Positions 33,394 through 42,965 of a stretch of 64,000 nucleotides of DNA are shown piece by piece. Position numbers and translations under genes: made by a program. This stretch comes from Lachnospiraceae bacterium (lineage in GTDB: Bacteria; Bacillota; Clostridia; Lachnospirales; Lachnospiraceae). The notes under the pieces are model-generated. The model ran no database searches, was not told where the DNA came from, and saw only the letters and a list, made by a program, of their open reading frames with translations. How positions within the stretch are numbered: the stretch's first letter is position 1; the number at the start of each line of letters is the position of its first letter. The stretch lies in NCBI GenBank assembly GCA_910575445.1, contig CAJTFW010000006.1, forward strand, positions 186,001 to 250,000, given 5' to 3'.

Positions 33394-34923
33394 ATGACAT
33401 TTACAAGTGTACTTATGTTGTTCGCAATACTGGCATATCTGGTTGTTGTAGTTGGTATCGGCGTGGTGCTGGCCAAGAGAAACCAGACGACCGAGGATTT
33501 TTACTTAGGAGGAAGAAAGCTTGGACCTTTTGTCACTGCAATGAGTGCAGAGGCCTCCGATATGAGCAGCTGGCTTTTGATGGGACTTCCAGGTGTTGCA
33601 TATGTCACTGGTCTTGCGGATGCGGCCTGGACGGCGATAGGACTGGTGATTGGAACGTATATCAACTGGCTTGTGGTAGCCAAAAGGCTTCGCCACTATA
33701 CCCATGCCTGCGGCAATGCAACGACGCTTCCACTGTTTTTCTCGAACCGGTATCGGGATGAGAAAAAGGTACTGTCAGTGATTGCAGCTGTGCTGATTAT
33801 TATTTTCTTTGTACCTTATACAGCTTCTGGTTTTGCAGCCTGTGGAAAGCTCTTTTCGAGTCTGTTTGGATGGGATTATATGCCAGCGATGGTGATTAGC
33901 GCAGTGGTAATCGTGGCGTATACAACGCTTGGCGGCTTTTTGGCGGCAAGTACCTCGGACTTTTTACAGAGTATTATTATGACGATTGCGATTATTGTGG
34001 TCTTTGTCTTTGGTATCAGCAATGTAGGAAGCTTTGGGGCTGTAATAGACAATGCAAAGTCAATGGCTGGATATTTTAGTCTGACACAGATATATGACCC
34101 GGTGACAAAAAGTGCAGCTCCTTATGGGGCACTGACCATTGCTTCGATGTTAGCATGGGGACTTGGATATTTTGGTATGCCGCATGTGTTGCTTCGTTTT
34201 ATGGCGATTGAGGATGCAAGTAAACTGGCGCTTTCTAGAAGAGTTGCTTCTATCTGGGTAGTTATCTCGATGACAGTTGCTATCTTTATCGGTGTGATTG
34301 GCAATGCGATGACGAAAGCTGGTTCTCTTTTAGAACTTCAGGATGCAGAGACTGTAATTATTACGATTGCAGATTTAATCTCTAAGCATGGTGTTCTGGC
34401 TGCACTGGTGGCTGGCGTGATACTGGCAGGGATTCTGGCAGCGACGATGTCGACTGCAGACTCACAGCTTCTGGCAGCGTCTTCTAGTGCTTCGCAGAAT
34501 ATTTTAAAAGAAGTGTTTGTAAAAGATATGGATGAAAAGACCGGGATATTAGTAGCCCGTATAACCGTGGTTGTTATCTCATTAGTCGGCGTATTTATTG
34601 CAAGGGATTCTAACAGTTCTGTATTTCAGATTGTGTCGTTTGCATGGGCGGGATTTGGAGCTTCGTTTGGGCCGCTGGTATTGCTTGCACTGTTCTGGAA
34701 ACGCTCAAATATGCAAGGAGCACTTGCCGGTATGGTCTGTGGTGGCGTGATGGTATTTGTCTGGAAATTCCTGGTAAGGCCAATGGGTGGAATTTTAGGC
34801 ATCTATGAACTTTTGCCGGCATTTTTAGTAGCGCTTCTGGCAAATGTTGTTGTAAGTCTGCTAACTGCACCGCCAGCACAGGAAGTACAAGAAGAATTTG
34901 AACGTGTGTCAGCGATGAAATAG
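33394..34923 (+). CDS. putP: Sodium/proline symporter (PutP, SSS family)
   Basis: The 509-residue protein has thirteen predicted membrane helices and the solute:sodium symporter pattern: DFYLGGRKLGPFVTAMSAEA, SDMSSWLLMGLPG, TLGGFLAASTSDFLQ and STADSQLLAASS. It brings proline into the cell with Na+. The ATG at 33394 follows GGGAG; the longer frame from 33322 has no ribosome site. A terminator follows at 34929. Proline is the most likely substrate from these motifs, though related amino acids cannot be excluded. Confidence 0.92.
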   Translation: MTFTSVLMLFAILAYLVVVVGIGVVLAKRNQTTEDFYLGGRKLGPFVTAMSAEASDMSSWLLMGLPGVAYVTGLADAAWTAIGLVIGTYINWLVVAKRLRHYTHACGNATTLPLFFSNRYRDEKKVLSVIAAVLIIIFFVPYTASGFAACGKLFSSLFGWDYMPAMVISAVVIVAYTTLGGFLAASTSDFLQSIIMTIAIIVVFVFGISNVGSFGAVIDNAKSMAGYFSLTQIYDPVTKSAAPYGALTIASMLAWGLGYFGMPHVLLRFMAIEDASKLALSRRVASIWVVISMTVAIFIGVIGNAMTKAGSLLELQDAETVIITIADLISKHGVLAALVAGVILAGILAATMSTADSQLLAASSSASQNILKEVFVKDMDEKTGILVARITVVVISLVGVFIARDSNSSVFQIVSFAWAGFGASFGPLVLLALFWKRSNMQGALAGMVCGGVMVFVWKFLVRPMGGILGIYELLPAFLVALLANVVVSLLTAPPAQEVQEEFERVSAMK

Positions 34924-34928
34924 AAAAG

Positions 34929-34959
34929 TGGCCTAGCCGTAAGGCGGGCTGCTTTTTTT
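34929..34959 (+). terminator. Terminator after putP
   Basis: AGCC-GTAA-GGC with outer GGCC/GGGC pairing is followed by GCTTTTTTT. Confidence 0.65.
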
Positions 34960-35043
34960 CTGATTATTACTATCCTTTTTGAGGGAAAAGTGGTATACTG
35001 TCAAAAGGCATCCATTTAGCTTGAGTAAAGGGGTAAATCATTT

Positions 35044-38000
35044 ATGGAAAAAGAACTTGTATTTCATATATTGGAAGTAAAGGAAGTAAAGGACGAAAGA
35101 GCTGTAAAAGCAGCCTATATGAAAAAATTAAGAGCGACAAATCCAGAAGATGACCCAGAAGGGTTTCGAAAGCTTCGGGAGGCATATGAGCAGGCACTTT
35201 TGATGCTTCAGGAGGCAGAAGAGGAGGAAGATTCTTCTAAAGAAAAGACAGAGATTGATTTGTGGATTGACAGAATTGACCAGGTGTATCAGGATTTTAT
35301 AAAACGCGCAGATGTGGATGCATGGGAGGAACTTTTAGAAGATGAGGTGTGCCAGAGTCTGGATACTTCTCTAGACGCAAGGGATGCACTGTTTCAGTAT
35401 CTGTTAGGGCATTTTTATCTGCCAAGAAACGTGTGGCAGCGTCTGAACCGGGAGTTGCAGTTTGTGGAAGAACAAGAGGAACTAAAAGAGCGCTATCCGG
35501 CGGATTTTCTGTCATATGTACAGCACTATACAGAGAATGACTATTTTATCCGTTTTCACAGAATGACGCTTAGGGATGCGTCAGTGCAGATGGCAGATGT
35601 CAATGTGGATGGCTATATCAGAGCCTATATGGAACTGAGGGATTTGTGCGACCAGAAGGAATATGACAAGGCCAAAGAGAAGCTCTCAGAGATGCCGGCT
35701 TACGGCGTCTGGTACCCCTGGGAAGATGTTGAACAGATGAAGCTTCTAAAAGAAGCAGGGGAGCTAAAAGAGGCGCTTGTGATTGCCGACAGGCTGTCAG
35801 AAGCCTATAAAGATGATGGCTATATTGCCTCGGAAGGTGGTATGGTCTACTGGGAAAATGGTGATAAAGAAACGGCTTTTGCAATCTGGAACCGCGTACC
35901 GGAAGCATATGGCTGCCGGATTGGGATGATTCAATATTATCTGGAGAGTGAAGATACCGCGGAGAAGGCAAAGGAGATGGCGCTTGATATCTGGGAAGAA
36001 GATGGTTCCGGCCACAGAGCAGATGAGTATATTGATAAAGCCAACCAGTTGCTCCTAAAAAAATACAACCGACAGCTTGAAGAACTTGAAAGTGAAGAAG
36101 AAAAAGACTCGGTGCGTCTGGAAATTGCCTGGTGCGAATATCAGAATAAACATGCAGACAAGGCGATAGAGATGCTAGATATTATCACACCAGGAGAAGA
36201 TATCTATTATAGTTATCATAATCTAAAAGGCCGGGTGTTGGCAGCACTTGGACGAAATGAAGAAGCGATTGTAGAGCTTCGTCTCTGGCTGTCGATGATA
36301 TTAGAGACGATGGATGATGGAAGCGAGGAGTCGAAAAAGAGAATCGGCAGAAAAGGGACAGCCTATCTGATGCTAGGGTATTGTCTGGCCAAGGCAAAAG
36401 AATATGACGAGGCGATAGAGATACTAAATACGGCAAAAGAAGTGACAACAGATACCTCAGAACGCTTTGGAGCGATGGACAACCTGGCACATGTCTATAT
36501 GGAAAGAGAAGAATATGAAAAAGCCGTCGACCAGTGTGATGAGATAATCCGTCAGGATGCAGGATATTATCCAGCGTATCTGATTCGCCAGGAGGCCTAT
36601 TATGAGCTGCGTAATCCCCAGGCGGTGGTGGATAACTATTATCAGGCCATCGATATCTATAGTGGGTTTTATAAGCCATATCTGTACGCTTTAAAAGTAT
36701 TTTTGATTTATCACCAGTATGAAGATGCTAAGCAGGTATTAGAGTGCGCCGTGGAGAATCAGGTGGAATTTAGCGACCAGATGAAGCTTTATCAGGTAAA
36801 AGTGCTTCGCAATCTGGCAGAGAGCGAAGAAGACCGGGAAGTGCCAATGCATATCTTGCAGGACCTTCAGGTTGCTATCAATCCAGAGCAGACAGATATT
36901 GAGGATTTATCAGAGCTTGAATATGAGATTGCTCTGTTATATTGGGACAATAACCAACTGGATACGGCGCTTGCGCATCTGGCAGATGCCTCCAAGAAGA
37001 ATCCCTCTAGGGGCCAATACTATATGGTAAAGGGCGAGATACTAAGAGAGAAAGGAAAGTATCTAGAAGCGCTAGGGGCATACCAGGCAGCCAAAGAAGA
37101 CTACTGCGATACCGCAGGCTATTACTATGGGATTGGATGCTGCTATCTGGAGATGGATGAGGAGGAAAAAGCGCTTTCGCATCTGTTAAAAGCAGCAGAG
37201 TACGATGGAGAATACCGGGATGTCAATGAGAAAATCGGAGATATCTATATGGAGCGCTACAAGAGAACCTGCAATCCCAAAGAGTACAGCGATGCGATTC
37301 TCTTTGCTTCCCGTGAGATAGAGAACGATGAAAACTGTTATATGCTTGTACATCGGGGATTGATGTATCGTGCGGCGATGGAGCTTCAAAAGGCGATTGC
37401 CGATTTTGAAAAAGCACTGACTTACCGCCCAAAGGATTGGGCGGCCTTTAACAATATTGGCTACAGCTATAAGCATATGGGAGAGTACGAGAAAAGTATT
37501 GAGATGTACCAGAAGTCGTTAGAGATACTGATAGAGAATAACGACAAACGGGTACTTCCCTATAGCAATATGGCAGACTGCTATGAGATATTAGGAGAGT
37601 ATGACAAGGCCATCGAGTGCTATGAGAAGGATTTGGAGTGGTATCCAGAGCGAACCGTCTTCTACGAGGAGATTGGGGATCTGTATTATTACAAAAAAGA
37701 TTATAAAAATGCAATTAAATACTATGAGACCGCTGGTTGTAAATGGAATGACAAAGAGTATCTGTTAAAAATTGGCGATGTCTGGTTTGCACAAGGAAAA
37801 GTAAAACGCGCCAAGAGTTTTTATAAAAAGGCAGCACAAAGTGCCAATATTTACGAAGATGCATTTGCAAGATATACAGACTATGCGGAACGCATACTAA
37901 ATCAATACTTTGAGTATAGTTTTGCGTTGGCGCTTTTGGAGAAGGCCGTTGAGGGCTACGAAAAGCATGACTGGAATGCGTCGAAAAATATGAGAAGCTT

Positions 38001-38421
38001 TAATGAGCGGCTGCAGGCAAGAGCATATTATCTGATGAAAGATTCCAAAAAGGCAACGGAGCATGCCAAAAAGGCGCTTGCTATCGCGCTAGAAGAAGCA
38101 TATTCTGAGGAGGTCTATCTGGACTATCCGGCAGAGAGGCCCCTGCATCTGTCGAAAGCAGGAGAATGTTATCTCTATATGGGACAGATGGAAAAAGCCT
38201 ATGAGATGTTCTGCCAGATGGGGATTGGCTATCGGTGTGAGCATTGCAGAAGTGCAGAGTGCTATGAGAAATATAGAAATCTTGGACTTTATTATTTGGG
38301 ACTTGGAGAAGGATTTAAGAAAAATGCGCTGGAAAACTATGAGGAGGCGCTTCGGCTTTGTCCATCCGAGTTAGAACTTGTAGAAATGGTAAGAAAACTG
38401 CGTAAGGAGTTGGGAAGATAG
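35044..38421 (+). CDS. Large TPR protein with degenerate N-terminal J domain
   Basis: The 1125-residue protein begins with a J-domain-like unit: AVKAAYMKKLRATNPEDDPE followed by GFRKLREAYEQALL matches helices II and III of J proteins, but the HPD motif that triggers Hsp70 ATPase is replaced by NPE. From about residue 230 to the end come at least 15 TPR units (for example AAFNNIGYSYKHMGEYEKSI, NMADCYEILGEYDKAIECYE). A small Cys cluster (CEHCRSAEC) lies near residue 1070. The Hsp70 gene starts one base after the stop, so the two are expressed together and probably act together, with the TPR part holding a client. No ribosome site other than AAAGGGG is clear. Clients are unknown. Confidence 0.82.
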   Translation: MEKELVFHILEVKEVKDERAVKAAYMKKLRATNPEDDPEGFRKLREAYEQALLMLQEAEEEEDSSKEKTEIDLWIDRIDQVYQDFIKRADVDAWEELLEDEVCQSLDTSLDARDALFQYLLGHFYLPRNVWQRLNRELQFVEEQEELKERYPADFLSYVQHYTENDYFIRFHRMTLRDASVQMADVNVDGYIRAYMELRDLCDQKEYDKAKEKLSEMPAYGVWYPWEDVEQMKLLKEAGELKEALVIADRLSEAYKDDGYIASEGGMVYWENGDKETAFAIWNRVPEAYGCRIGMIQYYLESEDTAEKAKEMALDIWEEDGSGHRADEYIDKANQLLLKKYNRQLEELESEEEKDSVRLEIAWCEYQNKHADKAIEMLDIITPGEDIYYSYHNLKGRVLAALGRNEEAIVELRLWLSMILETMDDGSEESKKRIGRKGTAYLMLGYCLAKAKEYDEAIEILNTAKEVTTDTSERFGAMDNLAHVYMEREEYEKAVDQCDEIIRQDAGYYPAYLIRQEAYYELRNPQAVVDNYYQAIDIYSGFYKPYLYALKVFLIYHQYEDAKQVLECAVENQVEFSDQMKLYQVKVLRNLAESEEDREVPMHILQDLQVAINPEQTDIEDLSELEYEIALLYWDNNQLDTALAHLADASKKNPSRGQYYMVKGEILREKGKYLEALGAYQAAKEDYCDTAGYYYGIGCCYLEMDEEEKALSHLLKAAEYDGEYRDVNEKIGDIYMERYKRTCNPKEYSDAILFASREIENDENCYMLVHRGLMYRAAMELQKAIADFEKALTYRPKDWAAFNNIGYSYKHMGEYEKSIEMYQKSLEILIENNDKRVLPYSNMADCYEILGEYDKAIECYEKDLEWYPERTVFYEEIGDLYYYKKDYKNAIKYYETAGCKWNDKEYLLKIGDVWFAQGKVKRAKSFYKKAAQSANIYEDAFARYTDYAERILNQYFEYSFALALLEKAVEGYEKHDWNASKNMRSFNERLQARAYYLMKDSKKATEHAKKALAIALEEAYSEEVYLDYPAERPLHLSKAGECYLYMGQMEKAYEMFCQMGIGYRCEHCRSAECYEKYRNLGLYYLGLGEGFKKNALENYEEALRLCPSELELVEMVRKLRKELGR

Positions 38422-40116
38422 ATGATAGTAGGAATTGACCTTGGGACAACAAACAGTCTTGTGGCATATTATACGGAAGAAGGACCAAAGATTATTCCAA
38501 ACAGGCTAGGAAAGCCGATGACACCGTCGGTGGTCAGCATCGACGAAGAAGGGCAGATCTATGTGGGAGAGTCAGCAGCAGAACGGATGCTGCTCTATCC
38601 GGGCAGCGGAGCTTCTCTGTTTAAGAGAAGTATGGGAAGCAATAAGAAATTCTCCTTGTTAGAGAAAGAATTTACCGCGGAGGAATTGTCTTCTTTTGTA
38701 CTGCGTTTTCTAAAAGAGGATGCAGAGAATTATCTGGGCGAGGAAGTGACAGAGGCCGTTATCAGCGTGCCGGCATATTTTAACGATGCCAGACGGCGGG
38801 CGACAAAGCGTGCAGGAGAGCTGGCAGGACTGAAAGTAGAGCGAATTATCAGTGAGCCAACCGCGGCAGCGATTGCCTATGGCTTGTGGCAGCAGAAAGG
38901 ACAGGCCCGCTTTTTAGTATTTGACTTAGGCGGCGGAACGTTTGATGTGTCTATCCTAGAGCTGTATGACACGATATTAGAAGTGCACGCCGTAGCCGGA
39001 GATAATTTTCTAGGAGGCGAGGATTTTACAGCAGTATTAGAACGTATGTTCTACGAGAAATTCTCGGAGATTAATCGTTTTCAGTTAAGTGAGAAGGTAA
39101 ATAAGCATATCCGTAAGCAGGCCGAGTTATGTAAGATGGGCTTTGGAAAAGCCCGCATTTCTGAGATGAAATGTAATATTGACGGAAAAGAATACAATTT
39201 CCCGGTAGAGCTCTCAGACTATGAAGAAGCATGTGAAGAACTTCTAGAGCGGATTCGGCAACCCGTTAAGAGAAGCTTAAAGGATGCACATATTCGCCTG
39301 TCGGATATTGATAAGGTAGTGTTAGTTGGAGGAGCAACCAAATCTCCGGTTATCCGTAAATTTGCCGGAAAGCTGTTTCATATGATACCAGATACCAATC
39401 TCAATCCTGATGAGACGGTGGCACTTGGCGCAGCGATTCAGGCGGCGATGAAGGAGCGAAGAGACGGGATTCGGGAAGTGATATTAACCGATGTCTGTCC
39501 ATTTACACTGGGGACAGAGGTCGTGCGCGAGTATGAGGAGCATCGCTTTGAAAATGGTGTCTTCCTTCCGATTATCGAGCGGAACACTGTGATTCCGGCA
39601 AGCAGGACAGAGAGACTCTATACCGTGCGGGATAACCAGAACAAGATTCGGGTACATATCCTGCAAGGAGAGAGCCGTTTTGCGGTCAATAACCTGTCTC
39701 TTGGAGAGCTGCTTATCGACGTGCCAGCTGCAAAAGCCGGAGAAGAAGCGGTGGATGTTACCTATACGTATGATATTAATTCGATTCTAGAAGTGGAAGT
39801 TAAGGTGGTATCAAGCGGCAAGAAGATTCGCCAGGTCTTTAAAGACCAAGGGCTTGATATGAGCGAGGAGGAGATTGAGGAGCGCTTAGAGACATTGTCC
39901 TATCTCAAGATTCATCCGCGGGAGAAAGAAGAAAATAAGTTCCTTTTGCTCCGGGGAGAGAGGGTCTATGAGGAGAGTCTTGGCATGAAGCGTGTACAGG
40001 CAGAACAGGTGCTTCGAAAATTTGAACATGCACTGGATTCCTATGATGCAGAGCAGATTGCAGATACCAAGCGGGAATTGATTGAATTTCTGGAGAAGCT
40101 GGACGAATGGGATTAA
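38422..40116 (+). CDS. Short Hsp70 (DnaK/HscC-like) chaperone
   Basis: The 564-residue protein has the full Hsp70 ATPase domain: GIDLGTTNSLVAYY at the start, VISVPAYFNDARRRATKRAG, EPTAAAIAYGL, FDLGGGTFDVSI and VVLVGGATKSPVIRK. A substrate domain of about 200 residues follows, shorter than in DnaK and without a long lid. HscC-type Hsp70s have this build. Its start codon directly follows the stop of the J/TPR gene, and its end overlaps the methyltransferase gene by 10 bases. It is probably a dedicated Hsp70 for the TPR partner, separate from the general DnaK. Confidence 0.9.
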   Translation: MIVGIDLGTTNSLVAYYTEEGPKIIPNRLGKPMTPSVVSIDEEGQIYVGESAAERMLLYPGSGASLFKRSMGSNKKFSLLEKEFTAEELSSFVLRFLKEDAENYLGEEVTEAVISVPAYFNDARRRATKRAGELAGLKVERIISEPTAAAIAYGLWQQKGQARFLVFDLGGGTFDVSILELYDTILEVHAVAGDNFLGGEDFTAVLERMFYEKFSEINRFQLSEKVNKHIRKQAELCKMGFGKARISEMKCNIDGKEYNFPVELSDYEEACEELLERIRQPVKRSLKDAHIRLSDIDKVVLVGGATKSPVIRKFAGKLFHMIPDTNLNPDETVALGAAIQAAMKERRDGIREVILTDVCPFTLGTEVVREYEEHRFENGVFLPIIERNTVIPASRTERLYTVRDNQNKIRVHILQGESRFAVNNLSLGELLIDVPAAKAGEEAVDVTYTYDINSILEVEVKVVSSGKKIRQVFKDQGLDMSEEEIEERLETLSYLKIHPREKEENKFLLLRGERVYEESLGMKRVQAEQVLRKFEHALDSYDAEQIADTKRELIEFLEKLDEWD

Positions 40117-41279
40117 ATGATAAACATATGGATTTAAAACAGATGGTAGAGTCTATCTGGGAGACAGGTCCATATAAAGTGATACTGAGCAATGGAAGAA
40201 AGCAGGAGCACTCTTATCAGAAGATAGTGCTGCAAAGGCTTGAGACTAGATGGCAGGCAGAGAAGTACACTAAGACGCAGGTATTTCATGAGAATCTCTC
40301 AGAGGACGAAGTAAAGGAGTATCTGCTTGGCAAATTGGAGACGGATTTTCGGCAGTGCAATGCGTGGGATAAAGAGCAGGAGCATATGATTCGCATCTCC
40401 AAAGGCGGGAAGGCAAGCTATCAGAAGATGACAGCGAAGGCAGCACCAAAGCAGAAGAACGGGCACAACCGGAAGAAGAATTATCTTTTAGAGGAGGGAA
40501 CAGTGATTCCTCCTCTAGTTGATATGGGCATCTTTACCGCCGAAGGGAAAGTGGTTCGTTCGATGTATGATAAGTACAGGCAGATTAATCGCTTTGTGGA
40601 GATGATTGAGGATGAGATTGAAGCGCTTCCCAAAGGGCAGACGGTTCATGTGATAGACTTTGGATGCGGAAAATCATATCTGACATTTATCTTGTATTAT
40701 TATCTGGTGGAGATAAAGGGCTTTGATGTCAGGATTATGGGGCTTGATTTAAAGGCAGATGTGATTGAGAGCTGTAATCGGGCGGCGAAGACGTATGGGT
40801 ATCATGGGCTTACGTTTGAGCAGGGGGATGTGAAAGGGTACGAGGCTCCCTGGGCGGTGGATATGGTAATATCTTTGCATGCTTGTGATACGGCGACGGA
40901 TTATGCGCTCTATCATGCAATAAGGTGGAAGGCTAAGCTGATTTTCTCGGTGCCTTGTTGTCAGCATGAGTTGAATGGGCAGATACATAGTGAGGAGCTG
41001 TCAATTCTGACACGGTATGGGATTGTAAAAGAGCGTATGGCAGCACTTATGACAGATGCAATACGCGCAAACCTGCTAACAGAGAGCGGATATAAGACAC
41101 AGCTTTTAGAGTTTGTGGATTTGTCACATACGCCAAAGAATGTGCTGATACGCGGGGTACGTACCGTGATGCCAAAAGGAGTGCGGCAGAAAGCACGCAA
41201 GGAAGTAGAAGAGTTAAAAAAGGCGTTTGGGCTGAGACAGACGTTGGATGAGTTGCTAAAGGGGACGGGTCTGCCGTAA
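40107..41279 (+). CDS. SAM-dependent methyltransferase (Methyltransf_32 / Trm13-related type)
   Basis: The 390-residue protein has a class I methyltransferase core in its second half: VIDFGCGKSYLTFILYYYLV with the SAM motif, then MGLDLKADVIE, SLHACDTATDYAL and FSVPCCQHELNGQ. These motifs occur in a family related to Trm13 and METTL25-like enzymes, several of which act on RNA. The first 150 residues are basic and may bind nucleic acid. It overlaps the Hsp70 gene by 10 bases, so it belongs to the chaperone operon; why a methyltransferase is there is unclear. A terminator stem includes its stop codon. Confidence 0.75.
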   Translation: MGLNDKHMDLKQMVESIWETGPYKVILSNGRKQEHSYQKIVLQRLETRWQAEKYTKTQVFHENLSEDEVKEYLLGKLETDFRQCNAWDKEQEHMIRISKGGKASYQKMTAKAAPKQKNGHNRKKNYLLEEGTVIPPLVDMGIFTAEGKVVRSMYDKYRQINRFVEMIEDEIEALPKGQTVHVIDFGCGKSYLTFILYYYLVEIKGFDVRIMGLDLKADVIESCNRAAKTYGYHGLTFEQGDVKGYEAPWAVDMVISLHACDTATDYALYHAIRWKAKLIFSVPCCQHELNGQIHSEELSILTRYGIVKERMAALMTDAIRANLLTESGYKTQLLEFVDLSHTPKNVLIRGVRTVMPKGVRQKARKEVEELKKAFGLRQTLDELLKGTGLP

Positions 41280-41310
41280 AATAAGGTTTTTCGCCTGTTT
41301 TACGGCAGAC
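41269..41310 (+). terminator. Terminator overlapping the methyltransferase stop codon
   Basis: A perfect 13-bp stem pairs 41269-41281 with 41298-41310; a short T-run (TTTG) follows. It ends the chaperone operon. Confidence 0.7.
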
Positions 41311-41370
41311 TTTGTATGAGGATGCAAAACTTTAAGAACAGCAGAAGCATAGAAAGGGTTTAATTGAAAT

Positions 41371-41706
41371 ATGAATATTGGAGTTTGGTGTTGTATATGT
41401 GTGATTCCGGGATTTGTCTTGGTAGGGGTACTATTTGGCATTGGGAAGGAGAGGGCAGCAAGATTTATTTCAGGGTTTAATATGCTTCCTAATAAAGAGC
41501 AGGAATTGTATGATAAGGCGTATATGGCTAGAGATATACGAAATTCTTGCTTTTTGTGGGCAGGGATTATGGCTATAGGAGCTTTGCTCTCTTGGCTACT
41601 GACAGCATATATGGCAATAGGGGCGTATGTGGTCTGGGGGATTTTGTTTTTTAGAGATGTGCATGTGGATGCACATAAAGCATTTGAAAAATATTTAAAA
41701 AAATGA
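41371..41706 (+). CDS. DUF3784 family small membrane protein
   Basis: The 111-residue protein has an N-terminal membrane helix (residues 5-23), a cytoplasmic stretch with FISGFNMLPNKEQELYDKAY typical of DUF3784, then two more helices (residues 62-95). The function of the family is not known. The ribosome site GAAAGGG precedes the ATG. It lies 24 bases before the alanyl-tRNA editing gene. Confidence 0.72.
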   Translation: MNIGVWCCICVIPGFVLVGVLFGIGKERAARFISGFNMLPNKEQELYDKAYMARDIRNSCFLWAGIMAIGALLSWLLTAYMAIGAYVVWGILFFRDVHVDAHKAFEKYLKK

Positions 41707-41730
41707 TTTTTGGGTAAGGAGTGACAAGGG

Positions 41731-42903
41731 ATGACAGAGAAACTATTTTACAAGGATAGTTATATAGAGGAGTTTGAAGCAGTTGTGCTTGGGTGTGAAG
41801 CGCGCATTTCTAAAAAAGGGGAAAAAGAGGGATATGAGATAGCGCTTGACAGAACGGCATTTTTCCCGGAAGGGGGAGGACAGTCTGGAGATGTGGGATG
41901 GATACAGGGAGTAGAGGTAATTGATACAAAAGAAAGAGGCGGTGTGGTATATCACAGGACAAAAGAAGCTCTTCCATGTGGCACGCATATCTGTGGAAAG
42001 GTGAATTTTGAGGTTCGCTTTGACAGGATGCAGCAACATTCGGGAGAGCATATCTTATCGGGATTGGTACATAAGAAGTATGGATATGCGAATGTGGGAT
42101 TTCATCTGGGGGAAGATGCGACAACATTGGATTTTAACGGGGAACTTTCAAAGGAGCAGGTAGAAGAGCTTGAAAAGCTTGCGAATCGGGCAGTGTTTGA
42201 AAATGTGTCAGTGGAGGTTTGCTATCCTTCTAAGAAGGAGCTTCTGGGGATGGAGTATCGAAGCAAGATAGAGATTGAGGGACAGATTCGAATTGTGTCG
42301 ATACCAGGGTATGATGTCTGTGCCTGCTGTGCGCCGCATGTGAAGCGAACGGGAGAGATAGGACTGATTAAGGTGCTTGGATGTGAGCGGCACAGAGGGG
42401 GATGCCGCATGACGATTGCGTGCGGGATGCGCGCGCTTATGGATTATCGGCAGAAGCAAAGGAGCGTCTCGGAGGTGTCGGTGCTGCTGTCGGCAAAGCC
42501 GGAGCGGATTGAAGAAGCGGTGCTTCGACTAAAGGAGCAGCAGGGGAAAATACGAGAGCATCTGAACCGGATGCAGGCAGCATACCTTGAGCAGAAGCTT
42601 ATGGAGATTGGAGAAGACGCAGAACAGGTCTGCATCTTTGAAGAAGATTTGGATGGAGTGGCAGTAAGGAATTTTGTGAATGGGGCGATGGAGCGCTGTA
42701 AGGGCATCTGCGGGGCTTTTGTAGGAAATGATGAGAATGGATATCATTATATCTTAGGAAGTAAGCATATGGATGTAAGAGGTATAACGAAGGAAATGAA
42801 TCAGAGATTTCAGGGAAAAGGCGGCGGAAAAGCAGAGATGGTGCAGGGGGCTTTGTCTGGACGGAAAGAGGAGATACAGGCGTGGTTATTAGAGAACGGG
42901 TGA
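41731..42903 (+). CDS. Alanyl-tRNA editing protein (AlaX-L type with DHHA1 domain)
   Basis: The 390-residue protein carries the AlaRS editing domain: FFPEGGGQSGD, the zinc ligands in QQHSGEHILSG (HxxxH) and CACCAPHV (CxxxH), then a helical linker and a C-terminal DHHA1 domain ending GGGKAEMVQGAL. It removes Ser or Gly wrongly attached to tRNA-Ala. It has no aminoacylation domain, as expected for free-standing AlaX. Ribosome site AAGGAG precedes the ATG. A terminator shared with the convergent SorC-type gene follows. Confidence 0.92.
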   Translation: MTEKLFYKDSYIEEFEAVVLGCEARISKKGEKEGYEIALDRTAFFPEGGGQSGDVGWIQGVEVIDTKERGGVVYHRTKEALPCGTHICGKVNFEVRFDRMQQHSGEHILSGLVHKKYGYANVGFHLGEDATTLDFNGELSKEQVEELEKLANRAVFENVSVEVCYPSKKELLGMEYRSKIEIEGQIRIVSIPGYDVCACCAPHVKRTGEIGLIKVLGCERHRGGCRMTIACGMRALMDYRQKQRSVSEVSVLLSAKPERIEEAVLRLKEQQGKIREHLNRMQAAYLEQKLMEIGEDAEQVCIFEEDLDGVAVRNFVNGAMERCKGICGAFVGNDENGYHYILGSKHMDVRGITKEMNQRFQGKGGGKAEMVQGALSGRKEEIQAWLLENG

Positions 42904-42917
42904 ATGGTATAATAAAA

Positions 42918-42956
42918 ATCCCCGCGCATGACCAAAGGCCCAGACACGCGGGGAGA
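42918..42956. terminator. Bidirectional terminator
   Basis: CCCCGCG at 42920-42926 pairs with CGCGGGG at 42947-42953, with A/T-rich flanks on both sides, between two convergent genes. Confidence 0.7.
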
Positions 42957-42965
42957 TAAACTTAA

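Noticed and set aside
35618-37714. Several minus-strand frames within the TPR gene
   Set aside because: They are shadows of the plus-strand TPR repeats, basic and Pro/Ser/His-rich.
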